Of a stretch of DNA of 64,000 nt, positions 17,064-27,367 are shown piece by piece. Location of the stretch: contig CAWIDT010000006.1 in NCBI GenBank assembly GCA_963834945.1, forward strand, positions 89,824 through 153,823. Direction: 5' to 3'. Every line of letters starts with the position of its first letter. The stretch's first letter is position 1. The translations under genes were made by a program, and so were the position numbers. Below the pieces are notes generated by a model. The model was not told the origin of the DNA. It worked only from the letters and a program-made list of their open reading frames with translations, and did no database searches. Origin of the DNA: R-RK-3 sp963834945. GTDB lineage: Bacteria > Pseudomonadota > Alphaproteobacteria > Rhizobiales > Rhodomicrobiaceae.

Positions 17064-18203
17064 TCAGCGGGTCTGCGGCTCCAGATTCTGCCCGCTGACC
17101 CAGCCGGCGATGCCCAGGTAGCGCACATGGCACCATTCATCGTCGCAGCCGCCGATGGGAACGATGCCGGTCGCGTAAGATGGGATCTTACCGACGACCT
17201 TGGCATGGGCGTTCGGATAGTCGAGCACATCCACTGAGCCCCACAGCTCCACGCCCTTGGCCTGGAACATCTGGCTTGATTCCACCGATGCGTCCGCCAG
17301 ATGCCGCCGCGCCACCCAGCCGCTCACATCGCCGTGGCGGACGAGGCACCATTTCTCGACGCACTTATGCAGACCTTCCACGTCTGTCGCCCCATTCGGA
17401 ATCCAGCCCAGGATCCGGGACGTCCCGTCCGGCTCCTCGCGCATGGCGAGCGAGCTTTGTCCCCCAAGTCCGGCAAGCGTATAGGTCTTGTTGTCGCCGT
17501 CATGCGGCTCCAGCGCCGCCGCAGAAGGCTGCACCGCGGCATGCGTCGCGGTCGGCTCATTTTTATTCAGCGCCTTGCTTTCGTCCACGGTGATGGTTTG
17601 CGCCAGCGCGGCGGTAGTGCCTTGCGCTTTGGCGTCATCGACCAACGCGAATGCCTCCGCTTTCAGCCAGCCGGCGAGATCGCCCGAGCGCACGTAGCAC
17701 CAATCCCGGATGCAGCTGCCAAGACCTTCCACGGTCTCGGCTTCCGGCGGCAGAATACCCGCGACTGGCAGTCGCTCATCGGCGAATGCGTAAACCGTCA
17801 GGGGAACACCCTCATGCTTGGCCAGTTGCAGTGTTTTCTTGACTGCCAGGGATCGGAGCTGAGCCGGTGTGGGCGCGGACGCGGCAGCAGTATCTTGCGG
17901 CGCGGGCTCGTCCTCGGCGAGATAGCGGGCGAACACCCAGCCTTTCAGGCCCTCATACTCAACCGGACACCAGCCATCATCGCATGGCCCGGTCGCTCTA
18001 AGCCCGCGCGCATCGCCGGGTATGTAGGCGAGGACGTCGGATCTGTTGTCCGGCTCCTCGCGCAAATGAATCCGGGCCGTCGGCGCGATGTCGATAACGT
18101 GCCAGCTCTGCGCCGCCCTTGCCGACGAATACACCGGATGAAGCCCGATCGCCCAAAAAGGTGTGACTGACGCAATGATTGCGATCCCACGCCACACACT
18201 CAT
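17064..18203 (-). CDS. secreted protein with four bacterial SH3 (SH3b) repeats
   Basis: The 379-residue product starts with a signal peptide (about 30 residues, cut near SSARAAQ). Four SH3b units follow at about 35-95, 135-190, 240-305 and 315-378. Each carries a Cys-x3-Trp-Cys signature: CDDGWC, CIRDWC, CVEKWC, CDDEWC, and each ends in a G-W-V/L turn. The paired cysteines suggest one disulfide per unit in the periplasm. SH3b domains often bind peptidoglycan stems, but no hydrolase domain is present. AGGGAG precedes the ATG. Confidence 0.85.
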   Translation of the reverse strand: MSVWRGIAIIASVTPFWAIGLHPVYSSARAAQSWHVIDIAPTARIHLREEPDNRSDVLAYIPGDARGLRATGPCDDGWCPVEYEGLKGWVFARYLAEDEPAPQDTAAASAPTPAQLRSLAVKKTLQLAKHEGVPLTVYAFADERLPVAGILPPEAETVEGLGSCIRDWCYVRSGDLAGWLKAEAFALVDDAKAQGTTAALAQTITVDESKALNKNEPTATHAAVQPSAAALEPHDGDNKTYTLAGLGGQSSLAMREEPDGTSRILGWIPNGATDVEGLHKCVEKWCLVRHGDVSGWVARRHLADASVESSQMFQAKGVELWGSVDVLDYPNAHAKVVGKIPSYATGIVPIGGCDDEWCHVRYLGIAGWVSGQNLEPQTR

Positions 18204-18426
18204 TACACACTCCCTAACGCACCACGCCCCAGATTATCGGAACATTTTCTCGCGGCGATGGAGTTACGTCCAAGCTTCCAGTTTGACGGTCTCTGCAAAA
18301 AGCCGCGCTGCGACCGCAAGGCCGAGCGCGGTTTTCTTCCAATGAAGACGAACCCATACTCTCGCCGGATAATGCAACAATGCGTTTCAAATGTGAATTG
18401 AATTGTAATCGCAGGTTAATGGGAAT

Positions 18427-19611
18427 TCAGCGGTTTTCCTCGAACAGCTCACGCCCGATCAGCATGCGCCGGATTTCGCTGGTGCCCGCTCCGATTTCAT
18501 AAAGTTTTGCGTCTCTTAGCAGGCGCCCGGTGGGGTAATCATTGATATATCCATTGCCGCCCAGGATCTGTATGGCTTCGAGTGCCATGCCGGTTGCTTT
18601 CTCCGCCGCATAGAGAATTACCCCAGCCGAGTCCTTGCGCGTGGTCTCGCCGCGATCGCTGGCCTTCGCCACCGCGTAGACGTAGGCGCGGCAGGCGTTC
18701 ATCGTGGTGTAGAGGTCCGCCAGCTTGCCCTGCATGAGCTGAAACGAGCCGATCGGCTGGCCGAACTGCTTGCGCTCCTGCGTATAGGGCAACACCACGT
18801 CCATCACCGACCGCATGATGCCAAGCGGACCGGCGGCGAGCACGATCCGCTCATAATCCAGCCCCGACATGAGAACGCGCACGCCGCCATTGATCTCGCC
18901 GAGGACGTTCTCCGCCGGCACCTCGCAATCCGTAAACACCAGTTCGCAGGTGTCGGAGCCGCGCATCCCCAGCTTGTCGAGCTTGGGTTCAGCGCTGAAA
19001 CCGGGAGAACTCTTTTCGACGAGAAAGGCCGTGATGCCGCGCGCGCCGGCCTCCGGATCGGTCTTGGCATAGACGACGAGCACATCCGCCTGCGGGCCGT
19101 TGGTGATCCACATTTTCGTGCCGTTCAGCACATAACGGTCGCCCTTCTTCTGCGCGCGCAGCTTCATCGACACCACGTCCGACCCGGCGCCCGCCTCCGA
19201 CATGGCCAGTGCGCCGACATGCTCGCCGGAAATCAATCCGGGCAAATGGCGGCGCTTCTGGTCGGGCGAGCCGGCGCGACGGATCTGGTTGATGCAAAGA
19301 TTGGAATGCGCCCCATAGGAGAGCCCCACCGAGGCCGAGGCGCGGCTCACTTCCTCCATCGCCACGCAATGTTCCAGATAGCCGAGACCCGATCCGCCCC
19401 ATTCCTCCTCAACGGTAATGCCATGCAGGCCGAGCGCACCGAGCTTGGGCCACAGATCGCGGGGAAAGACGTTGCTCCGGTCGATTTCGTCGGCGCGGGG
19501 AGCGATCTCGGCATCGCAAAAATTCGCCGCCGTTTCGCGTAGCAGATCAGCCGTTTCCCCAAGGCCGAAATTCAGCTCGCTCCGATAATTTTTACCGTTT
19601 GCCGGTCGCAT
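18427..19611 (-). CDS. ivd: isovaleryl-CoA dehydrogenase
   Basis: About 394 residues from the internal Met at 19611; the frame itself extends to 19704. The acyl-CoA dehydrogenase core shows AMSEAGAGSDVVSMKLRA, KMWITNGPQADVLVVYAKT and ILGGNGYINDYPTGRLLRDA. The catalytic Glu is placed as in isovaleryl-CoA dehydrogenase (SGLDYERIVLAAGPLG), not at the usual C-terminal site. It oxidises isovaleryl-CoA in leucine breakdown using FAD and electron-transfer flavoprotein. Methylcrotonyl-CoA carboxylase genes are not nearby; pccB lies 2 kb away. Confidence 0.92.
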   Translation of the reverse strand: MRPANGKNYRSELNFGLGETADLLRETAANFCDAEIAPRADEIDRSNVFPRDLWPKLGALGLHGITVEEEWGGSGLGYLEHCVAMEEVSRASASVGLSYGAHSNLCINQIRRAGSPDQKRRHLPGLISGEHVGALAMSEAGAGSDVVSMKLRAQKKGDRYVLNGTKMWITNGPQADVLVVYAKTDPEAGARGITAFLVEKSSPGFSAEPKLDKLGMRGSDTCELVFTDCEVPAENVLGEINGGVRVLMSGLDYERIVLAAGPLGIMRSVMDVVLPYTQERKQFGQPIGSFQLMQGKLADLYTTMNACRAYVYAVAKASDRGETTRKDSAGVILYAAEKATGMALEAIQILGGNGYINDYPTGRLLRDAKLYEIGAGTSEIRRMLIGRELFEENR

Positions 19612-19733
19612 CTTTTTTATCGCCGTTAACAGGTCCATATTGGTGCGAACAGCTTGCCCGTTTTCGAGGCAGGCCGGAACAAAAATCACGCTGCCGAGGA
19701 CCATAGCGGGGATACCCGCGAGAGGAGCCGCTC

Positions 19734-21002
19734 ATGTTCATGAGCTCTGTGCCGCGTGCCGCCGCGGCAGCGGTGGCATTCGGTTTGTTGCTCGTTCCGC
19801 TCGGCCCGCTGGCCGCGCAAACCGCGGCGAAACCGGAGGCGGCGCCGGAAGCCTCAGGCCCCTCCGCGGCCGACAAGGCGGCCGCCGAGGATGCGGAGGC
19901 ACGGCTGGCGCGCAGGAAAGCCAGCGAACTGCTCTCCGCCATCGACAGCCTTCTCACCCGCACGGCTAAGGAGCGCGGCAACCTGAAGGACCTGCCCAGC
20001 CGCGACAGCTATGTCATTCCGCCGCTGTGGACGGAGACGAAGGAAGACCGGGAGAAGCAGATCCGCCAGCTGCTGGATTCGGTGCTTGAGATCGTCACCG
20101 ATGCGCCCGTGGTGCAGATGCAGGGCAAGCTGCAGGAGCGCCGGAAGGCCATTGCCGGGATCAAAGATCAGATCAGCCAGTTGCGGCAAAAGCGGCTGAG
20201 CGCCCCCGAAGGCGGGCTGATGCCCAGCATCCTGACGGACACGCAGGCTTCGATCGACAGCAAGATCGCCGATCTGGAAGCGCGGATCAAAGCCAATGAG
20301 GACGAGATCGGCAAGATCAAGGGCGATATCAAGGCGGCCCTGAAGCAGGCCGGTGTCGATATTGCCGACGACCAGCTCGACCTGCTGCTCGACAGTGTGC
20401 TCGGCGGCGATCTCATCAAGCTGGTGACGGCGTTCCAGGCGGCGCGCGCGGTGGACGACAGGCTTGGCGTGCTGCTCAGCCAGTCGAATGAGGATGTAAA
20501 GGCGGCGCGGCGCTATTTCGCCATGCATGCGGCGCTGTTCGCGATGATCGTGCACGCGCAGGACATATTGATCGAGAAGATCGACACCATCTATGTCACC
20601 AAGCTGAAGACGATTCTCGGCGATATCAAGGATACGCGGGAGGCAAGCCGCAAGCTGCTTTCCGGCCAGAACCGCCCCGATCAGCAGCGTGCGCTGGATG
20701 CCAATGTCAATGCGCAGAACTTTGCCGAAAAGGTCGCCAGCTTCTACCGCGACTATCTGCTGACGCAGCGCCGCCAGCTGGCCGAGGCGCGCGAACGCAC
20801 CCTCCGGGATCTGGCCATCGCCGACAATACCTATGAGACGGTGGAAGCCAGCTTCCAGCTTCGCCAGCTGATGGAGGACGCGCGCACCTCGTTCGAGGCG
20901 CTGCAAAAGCTGGAAGCACCCGGCTTTGAGCAGGTGTTCCGTAACGAAACGCTGCGCAAGGAGTTCGAAAGCCTCACCCAGAAGATCGGTCCGACCTCGT
21001 AA
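19734..21002 (+). CDS. exported coiled-coil protein of unknown function
   Basis: The 422-residue protein has a signal peptide (residues 1-29, ending GPLAAQTA). Long charged heptad-like helices follow, such as KLQERRKAIAGIKDQISQLR and SKIADLEARIKANEDEIGKI. Hydrophobic stretches are few, so it is probably periplasmic. AGAGGAG precedes the ATG. It is divergent from ivd. I do not recognise a named family; resemblance to N-terminal coiled-coil parts of mechanosensitive channels is possible but no channel domain is present. Confidence 0.7.
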   Translation: MFMSSVPRAAAAAVAFGLLLVPLGPLAAQTAAKPEAAPEASGPSAADKAAAEDAEARLARRKASELLSAIDSLLTRTAKERGNLKDLPSRDSYVIPPLWTETKEDREKQIRQLLDSVLEIVTDAPVVQMQGKLQERRKAIAGIKDQISQLRQKRLSAPEGGLMPSILTDTQASIDSKIADLEARIKANEDEIGKIKGDIKAALKQAGVDIADDQLDLLLDSVLGGDLIKLVTAFQAARAVDDRLGVLLSQSNEDVKAARRYFAMHAALFAMIVHAQDILIEKIDTIYVTKLKTILGDIKDTREASRKLLSGQNRPDQQRALDANVNAQNFAEKVASFYRDYLLTQRRQLAEARERTLRDLAIADNTYETVEASFQLRQLMEDARTSFEALQKLEAPGFEQVFRNETLRKEFESLTQKIGPTS

Positions 21003-21068
21003 GCCGCTGGGGCAGACTTGGGTGAGTTCGAAGCGACATCCGCGAAATGCGATCTCGCTTGAGCCGCC

Positions 21069-21527
21069 TCACCAATTCTGGGCGATGGGCTGGCCGTCGA
21101 AGATCTCGGCCAGCCTTTGCCGCGCACCGCGCACCAAATCGGCCGGCAGCCCGGTCAGCGGGAAAAAGCGCTGCTCCTGGATTTCGAAGGTTGGGGCCGG
21201 AACGCGCTGCTGCTCCCAATCCTGAACCACGAAAATCGCAATGTGGTCGCTGGGCGCCACCTGGAAATTGGCGAACAGACCGTGCAACCGGGGCTGCCCG
21301 CGTACTACCACACCCGTCTCTTCCTCCACCTCACGCGCCAGCGACGTCAGCAGCGTCTCGCGCCATTCCACCCCACCGCCGGGGAAATGCCAGCCGCGCC
21401 GGTAGCCGTGCCGGATCAGCAGGATATGCTCCTGCGGGTTGGTGATGACAGCCTGCACCCCGATGGTCATGCCCCGCGTGAGCCGCCAATAAGGAAATAT
21501 CATCCGCTTCAAAATCTGTCTTTTCAC
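21069..21527 (-). CDS. NUDIX hydrolase
   Basis: A 152-residue protein with a full Nudix box: GGGVEWRETLLTSLAREVEEETG at about residues 50-72, preceded by IRHGYRRGWHFP. NUDIX enzymes cleave nucleoside diphosphates linked to another moiety; the substrate cannot be read from sequence. It is convergent with the upstream coiled-coil gene and divergent from the metallophosphoesterase. Confidence 0.92.
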   Translation of the reverse strand: MKRQILKRMIFPYWRLTRGMTIGVQAVITNPQEHILLIRHGYRRGWHFPGGGVEWRETLLTSLAREVEEETGVVVRGQPRLHGLFANFQVAPSDHIAIFVVQDWEQQRVPAPTFEIQEQRFFPLTGLPADLVRGARQRLAEIFDGQPIAQNW

Positions 21528-21632
21528 AAGGTGGGCCTCCCGCGTCGGCGCTTAGGATGCATTTGGGGCTGTTGTGAGGCCTATGTGATTTGCTATGCAG
21601 GCAGCGTTCGTTTCACCCGGTCCGGCGCATCG

Positions 21633-22538
21633 ATGTTCACCCTGGCTCATCTTTCCGATATCCACATCGCGCCGATGCCGCGACCGGCCCTGCATGAGCT
21701 GATAAACAAGCGCATATTCGGCTATGTCAACTGGCAGCGCCGCCGCTTTCAGCACCAGCGGGAGATGTTGGACCGGCTCGTTGCGGACATGCTCGGCCAC
21801 ACGCCGGATCACATCGCGCTGACGGGCGATCTGGTGAACATCGCGCTGCCGGAGGAATTCCGCCAGGCGCGGCGCTGGCTGGATTCGGTGGGCGATCCGG
21901 CGCATATCACGGTCATTCCCGGCAATCACGATGCCTATGTGCCGTTCATGCGCGGGCCTGGCTTTCGCCAGTGGCGGCCTTATATGCTGGCCAATCAGAA
22001 GGGCGCAAAATTCGCGGATGGCGAGCCGCGCGAATTTCCGTTCGTGCGCATCTTCGGCGATATCGCGCTGATCTGCCTGTCCTCCGCGCGGCCGACCTTT
22101 CCGGGCATGGCCTCGGGCTGGCTGGGCGGTGGACAGACGCGCCGCGTCGGCCCACTGCTCGATGCGCTCGGCCGTGACGGCTTTTGCCGCGTCGTGCTCA
22201 TCCATCACCCGCCCTTGCCGGGCATGACAAGCTGGCAGCGCGCCCTTCACGATGCCGGCGCGTTCCGCAATGTCCTGGACCGGCACGGCGCGGAGCTGGT
22301 TCTGCACGGCCATAATCACCGGCGCATGATTGCGAGATTTGAGGGCGCACGCGGCCCGATCCCGATTATCGGCGCCCCTTCCGCCTCCGTCCCCAGCGAA
22401 GAGCCCGCCAAGCGCGCCGGCTACAACATCTTCTCGATTGCCCGCGGCGGCAATGGCCAATGGCGGATTGCGATGCACAGCCGCGTCTTCAACCCGGCAC
22501 GCGGCTTTGAAGATGTCCATCAGGAGTTGTTACCCTAA
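21633..22538 (+). CDS. calcineurin-like metallophosphoesterase
   Basis: The 301-residue protein begins MFTLAHLSDIHIAPM; the longer frame to 21117 is an overlap with the NUDIX gene. All five metal motifs are present: SDIH, ALTGDLVN, IPGNHDAY, IHHPP and LHGHNHRR. The likely activity is a phosphodiesterase or phosphatase with two metals. Sequence resemblance is to the cyclic-nucleotide phosphodiesterase-like subgroup, but substrate is not assignable. Confidence 0.92.
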   Translation: MFTLAHLSDIHIAPMPRPALHELINKRIFGYVNWQRRRFQHQREMLDRLVADMLGHTPDHIALTGDLVNIALPEEFRQARRWLDSVGDPAHITVIPGNHDAYVPFMRGPGFRQWRPYMLANQKGAKFADGEPREFPFVRIFGDIALICLSSARPTFPGMASGWLGGGQTRRVGPLLDALGRDGFCRVVLIHHPPLPGMTSWQRALHDAGAFRNVLDRHGAELVLHGHNHRRMIARFEGARGPIPIIGAPSASVPSEEPAKRAGYNIFSIARGGNGQWRIAMHSRVFNPARGFEDVHQELLP

Positions 22539-22655
22539 CCCGCGCCTTCATCAAGATCCCTTATGTCTCCCATGCGAAAATGTCGTTGGACAGCGCGGCC
22601 CATCGCCAGGATTCTTGCGCCCTGGCGGTAATTTCGGCTGCAATGGCGCATTCTC

Positions 22656-23882
22656 ATGCAAAAACGCATTGATCCAATCTGGTGGATCGTTCTGGCTGCG
22701 GGCACCATCCTCGCGATCAATATGGGCATCCGGCAAACTTTTGGGCTGTTCCTGAAGCCGGTGACGCTGGATCTGGGCATGAGCCGTCAGGCCTTCGCCT
22801 TTTCCATCGCCCTGCTCAATCTGGTTTGGGGGCTTGGGTCGCCCTTTACCGGCGCGCTTAGCGACAAATTCGGTGCCCGATGGGTGCTGCTCGGCGGCGC
22901 CGGATTCTACGTCGCGGGCCTGATCGTCATGGCGATGGGCGGCAGCCAAAGCGCATTTTCGCTCAGCGGCGTCCTCATTGGCCTGGGCGTGGCGGGCAGC
23001 GGCTTTACCGCCGTGCTCGGCGTCGTGGGCCGTGCCGCTCCGCCCGAAAAGCGCGCGCTGGCGATCAGTCTCACCAGCATGGGCAGCGCCATCGGCCAAT
23101 TCGCCGCGCTCCCCTATACGCACGTGCTGATCAGCGAAACGGGATGGGTGACGAGCCTGCTCGTGCTTGCGGGAACGGCGGCGGTCATGGCGCCGCTCGG
23201 CTTCGCGCTCGGCAGCGGGCCGGATGGGGGCGGCCGGCCGGCCGCGGCGGCTCCGATTGCCGAACAACGGATGGGCGCAGCCCTGGGCGAGGCGTTCAAG
23301 CATCCCAGTTTCATCCTTCTGACGGCGGGCTTCTATGTCTGCGGCTTTCAGCTCGCGGCAGTCGGGGTGCATCTGCCCGCCTTTCTGACAGATCAAGGCT
23401 TCGACGCGAGCCTGGGCGTCATCGCGCTCACGGTGATCGGGCTGACCAACATTGCCGGCACCTATGTCTGGGGCCGCGCGGGCGATTTCATGCCCAAGCG
23501 GGTCGCGCTTACGCTCATCTATCTCGGCCGGGGCCTTGTATTCCTGGGGCTGCTTTATTTCCCGCTCACCGAGACCAGCGTCATCGCCTATGCGGCGATA
23601 CTCGGCTTCCTGTGGCTGGGCACGATCCCGCTGACCAGCGGCCTGATCGTGACGTTTTTCGGCCCCCGCTGGCTGTCGATGCTCTATGGCATCGTCTTCG
23701 TTTCGCATCAGGTCGGCGGTTTCATGGGCGCATGGCTGGGCGGCTGGCTCTACGACAAATACCAGTCCTACGACCTGCTCTGGTGGGCCGCAATCGCCGT
23801 CAGCCTGATGGCCGCCGCGCTGCATCTGCCGATCGGCGAGCGGCCGTCGCCCAGGCGTGCTATGCTGGCTCCGGCGGAATAG
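22656..23882 (+). CDS. MFS transporter (monocarboxylate/OFA-like)
   Basis: A 408-residue protein with twelve TM segments. IRQTFGLFLKPVTLDLGMSR and the motif GALSDKFGARWVLLGG resemble the monocarboxylate/oxalate-formate antiporter branch of the MFS. A Gly/Ala-rich cytosolic loop (GPDGGGRPAAAAP) divides the two six-helix halves. No Shine-Dalgarno stands out at the ATG at 22656. Substrate unknown; a small carboxylate is plausible from family and from the acyl-CoA genes around. Confidence 0.87.
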   Translation: MQKRIDPIWWIVLAAGTILAINMGIRQTFGLFLKPVTLDLGMSRQAFAFSIALLNLVWGLGSPFTGALSDKFGARWVLLGGAGFYVAGLIVMAMGGSQSAFSLSGVLIGLGVAGSGFTAVLGVVGRAAPPEKRALAISLTSMGSAIGQFAALPYTHVLISETGWVTSLLVLAGTAAVMAPLGFALGSGPDGGGRPAAAAPIAEQRMGAALGEAFKHPSFILLTAGFYVCGFQLAAVGVHLPAFLTDQGFDASLGVIALTVIGLTNIAGTYVWGRAGDFMPKRVALTLIYLGRGLVFLGLLYFPLTETSVIAYAAILGFLWLGTIPLTSGLIVTFFGPRWLSMLYGIVFVSHQVGGFMGAWLGGWLYDKYQSYDLLWWAAIAVSLMAAALHLPIGERPSPRRAMLAPAE

Positions 23883-23897
23883 ACCGGGAGACGCCCC

Positions 23898-24035
23898 ATG
23901 CCGCTCGCCGCGCGGATCATCATCATCTCAAGCATCACGCTGCTCTGCGCGGGTGCGGCCTATTTGATGCTGGCGCGAGGCCCCGCGCTGCTGATCGATC
24001 TTTCGGCGGCGGCTTCGCGGGTGCTTTGCTTGTAG
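23898..24035 (+). CDS. small single-TM membrane protein (45 residues)
   Basis: The ATG at 23898 lies 16 bases after the MFS stop, with GGGAG upstream. The product starts MPLAARIIIISSITLLCAGA, has one continuous hydrophobic helix (about residues 5-27), and ends SRVLCL before TAG. The tight spacing suggests coupling with the transporter, perhaps as a small accessory subunit. It could also be a chance frame. Confidence 0.45.
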   Translation: MPLAARIIIISSITLLCAGAAYLMLARGPALLIDLSAAASRVLCL

Positions 24036-24075
24036 GACTTGCTTATCCGGCGGCATCGATGCCCAGACCGGCGGA

Positions 24076-26072
24076 TCAGCCCAGCCCTATACGAAGTGCA
24101 CCGCGCCGGAAGACTGCCTCGGTCTCCGGCGGAAAGCGGAAGGTGGCGAGGAAATCATCGACCCTATATTGCGGATGCGTCTTGCGAATTGCAGCGGCAA
24201 AGGCGCGTCCTTCGTCGAGCCTGCCTGCCAGTCCGAGGCAATGAGCGGCGATCGCCTGTATGATGGTATGCGCGTTGGGGCGGGCGGCGGCCTTCATGGC
24301 CCACTCCCCGGCTTCCTCGAACTGGCCAAGCCGGACATGGGCCATGGCCCGGGCGCCGAGCATGCCGAACAGCAGCGGGTCGAAGGGGCTCAGATGACGC
24401 GAATGATCGGCTGATCCGATCGCGGAGAGCGGATCACCAGACTGCGCGTGCACAAAGGACAAGCGCATAATGCCCGAGCGCGAAATTGGGGCTGAGATCC
24501 ACCGCCCTCTCCAATTCGCTCAAGCATTCAGTCCTGCCGCCCACGCAGCCATAGCGCCCTACCCATGGCCCAATGCGCCGCCGGGTCACGGTCGTCGATG
24601 ATCAGGCCGCGCCCGGCGGCCTCGAAAGCGCGGTCGCTTTCGCTTTGGCGGTCCGCCCAACTCTGGAAGGCGTTCTGCCAGTGCGTGAAGGACATGCCGG
24701 CATGGGCGCGCGCGAAGGTCGGGTCGAGCCCTATCGCCATCTCGAAGAAGTGCTGCGCCATGTCATTGTCGACCTGAGTGAAGCGGTACATGTGCCAAAG
24801 GCCGCGATGATAGGCCTCCCAGGCATCCAGCGAGTTGGGCGGCTTCAAGATGGCGCGATTTCTTTCGGCCAGCTCGATTTCGTTGGCGATGGACGAGACG
24901 ATCCGGTTGCCGATTTCGTCGAGCATCATGAAAGCGTCGTCCGGCTTGTGGTCGAAGACCTCCGTCCACACAATGCCTGCGGTCCGCGCCTCGACGAGTT
25001 CGATCATCACGACGAGGCGACCGCCCTCACGGCGCACGCTTCCGCTGGCGACATAATCGACGTTCAACTGCCGGCCGGCGTCCTGCGCGCTCACGCCTCG
25101 CTCGGCGAGTGCAAAAACGGAGCCTCGGGCAATGATGAAAAGGCTCCGGAGCTTGGCCAGCCGGGTGATGATGTCGTGGGTGAGACCGTGCGCAAGCCCG
25201 CCGCGCGCGCCGCTTTCGTTCGCGTGCTCGGCGAACGGCATGACGGCGAGCGAGGCGCGGCGCGGGGAGACGACGCTTTCGGCGGGACCGGCGACCGGGA
25301 AGGATTCGGGGGTCACGGGCGTTGCCTGGCTGATGCGCACTCCCGTTCGCCTCGGTTTGATGGCGTTCCATGCCAGAAGCACCGGCCCGAATTCGAGATC
25401 CTCGGCCTTGAAGCTCCTGGCCGCCGCCGCGATGTGCTCCTCGCAGTCGCCTATCCGGCCGCGCTCCGCCAGTGCGCCGAGCAGCGCCGCATGCGCGCGC
25501 ACATCGAATGGCGCGATGTCCAGCCATCGCTCCAGACAGGGCAAGGCATCATCACCGCCGCGCGCCAGCCGGGCGCCAAGGCATTCCAGCACCGCTGCGT
25601 GAAAGCCTCTGAACCGGCGCCTTTGCGCCATCAGCCAACTGTCGAATTGCGGGCTGCGCTCCACCGCCAGCCCTTCCATGAAGTCCCCGGCGAACAGTTC
25701 GGACACCGCCCGCAACCTGTCCAGGCCGAGCCCCTCCATGCGCTCCTCGCATGCGGCCGTGACCTCGGCGGCATCCACCATACAGCCGCGCAGATCGATC
25801 GAGACCAGATCGCCCGAAGCGAGCACCCTGGGCCGGCCAGGTTCGTCCAGCGCGCCTCTCAGCTTGCTGAGGCACCAGCGAAGCTCGCCCCTGGGATCGT
25901 CAGGAACATCCCATAGAAGGCCGCAAAGCCGGCCGCGCCCGACCGCGCGCGGGGAAAGCGCAAGATAGGCGAACAGCGCGCGCAGCTTGCGTGAGGCCGG
26001 CAGTTCCAGCGCCGTCCCGTTCCGGCCAAGGGAAAGTGGGCCGAGCATCCGCACATGAAGGCCGGCAGCCAT
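24076..26072 (-). pseudogene. SARP-type (BTAD) regulator with TolB-like and TPR domains, frameshifted
   Basis: Two open pieces belong to one protein of about 660 residues. The N-terminal winged helix (VRMLGPLSLGRNG, LPASRKLRALFAYLALSPRA) is followed by a bacterial transcriptional activation domain (to about residue 250). Then comes a TolB-like segment (LAVMPFAEHANE, VDYVASGSVRREGGRLVV) and TPRs (PTFARAHAGMSFTHW, GARAMAHVRLGQFEEAGEWA). Near 24530 and 24460 one extra base each (TGA in GACTGAATGC; CTTGTCC) breaks the frame; removing both restores it. Start at Met 26072; the frame extends to 26126. It is divergent from cysK, which it may control. Confidence 0.8.
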
Positions 26073-26259
26073 CAAATCTGGCTCTGATGAGGTGGATTCC
26101 ACGCGCGTTCCCACGCTTCCTCCCACGTTAGCACCCCAGGATTTGTTTTATCATTTGCACCGAGGGAGCGCATCCTGCATCGACGCGGGAACCCACGGCA
26201 TGGAGTTTCGCTTCGCCGCGATCGGATCGGGCTCAATTTGGCCATTATGGAGATCACAC

Positions 26260-27346
26260 ATGCAACATCAAGCAGAAATCAGGACGACCGCCGGACGCGG
26301 GCGCCTCTTCGACAGCATTCTCGACACGGTCGGCGATACACCGGCAATCCGGATCAACAATCTTGGGCGTGGACGGGCGGACCATCTACGTCAAGGCCGA
26401 GTTCTTCAACCCCGCCGGCTCGGTGAAGGACCGCCTCGCGCTCAACATCATCGAAGAGGCCGAACGCAACGGCGCATAAAGCCGGGCCAGACCGTGGTCG
26501 AGGCGACCAGCGGCAATACCGGCATCGGCCTCGCCATGGTCTGCGCGCAAAAAGGCTATCCGCTGGTCGTGACCATGGCCGACAGCTTCTCCATCGAGCG
26601 CCGCAAGCTGATGCGCATGCTGGGCGCCAAGGTGGTGCTGACGCCTCGCGCGGAAAAGGGCGTCGGCATGTATAAGAAGGCGGTGGAACTGGCCGAGGCC
26701 AATGGCTGGTTCCTGGCGCACCAATTCGAAACCGCCGCCAACGCGGCCATCCACGAGACGACGACGGCGCGCGAGATCATCAATGACTTTGCCGGTTCGC
26801 GGCTCGACTGTTTCGTAACCGGATATGGAACGGGTGGCACCGTTGCGGGTGTCGGCCGCGTCCTGCGCCGGGAACGGCCCGAAACGCGCATCGTGCTCAG
26901 CGAACCCGCCAACGCGCAGCTGGTCGGCAGCGGCCGGGCGCAGGAGCGGACCGCCGATGGCGCTCCCGCCGTCAGCCATCCGGCCTTCGAGCCGCATCCC
27001 ATCCAGGGCTGGACCCCGGATTTCATTCCGCTGGTGCTGCAGGAAGCGATCGATTCCAGCCTCTATGACGAGATCGTGCCGGTCGCCGGAAGCGAGGGCA
27101 TCAAATGGGCAAAGGCGCTGGCGCAAAAGGAGGGAATCTTTGTCGGCATTTCCGCCGGAGCCAGCTTTGCCGTGGCGCGCCAGGTCGCCGAGCGCCTGCC
27201 GGCTGGATCGGTGATCCTGTGCATGCTTCCCGACACCGGCGAACGCTATCTGACGACGCCGCTGTTCGAGAGCATCGAGGCCGAGATGAACGAGGAGGAA
27301 ACGCGCCCTGTCGCGCTCCACGCCCGGCTTCCAGTTCGCCGCTTGA
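26260..27346 (+). pseudogene. cysK: cysteine synthase A (O-acetylserine sulfhydrylase), frameshifted
   Basis: The PLP enzyme would convert O-acetylserine and sulfide to cysteine. DTVGDTPAIRINNLG, the lysine motif NPAGSVKDRLALNI, ATSGNTGIGLAMVCAQKG, GYGTGGTVAGVGRVL and GISAGASFAVARQ are visible in different frames. Three single-base changes break it: +G near 26366 (CTTGGGCGTG), -A near 26476 (GCATAAAG for GCAATAAAG) and +A near 27300. With them corrected the C terminus reads NEEERALSRSTPGFQFAA and stops at 27346. The frame-uncorrected reading runs on to 27534. Cystathionine beta-synthase-like use cannot be excluded. Confidence 0.85.
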
Positions 27347-27367
27347 CGAGGCCGAGGGAGCAGGCGA

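Noticed and set aside
22551..23825. 424-codon minus-strand frame over the MFS gene
   Set aside because: Antisense to a clear 12-TM transporter.
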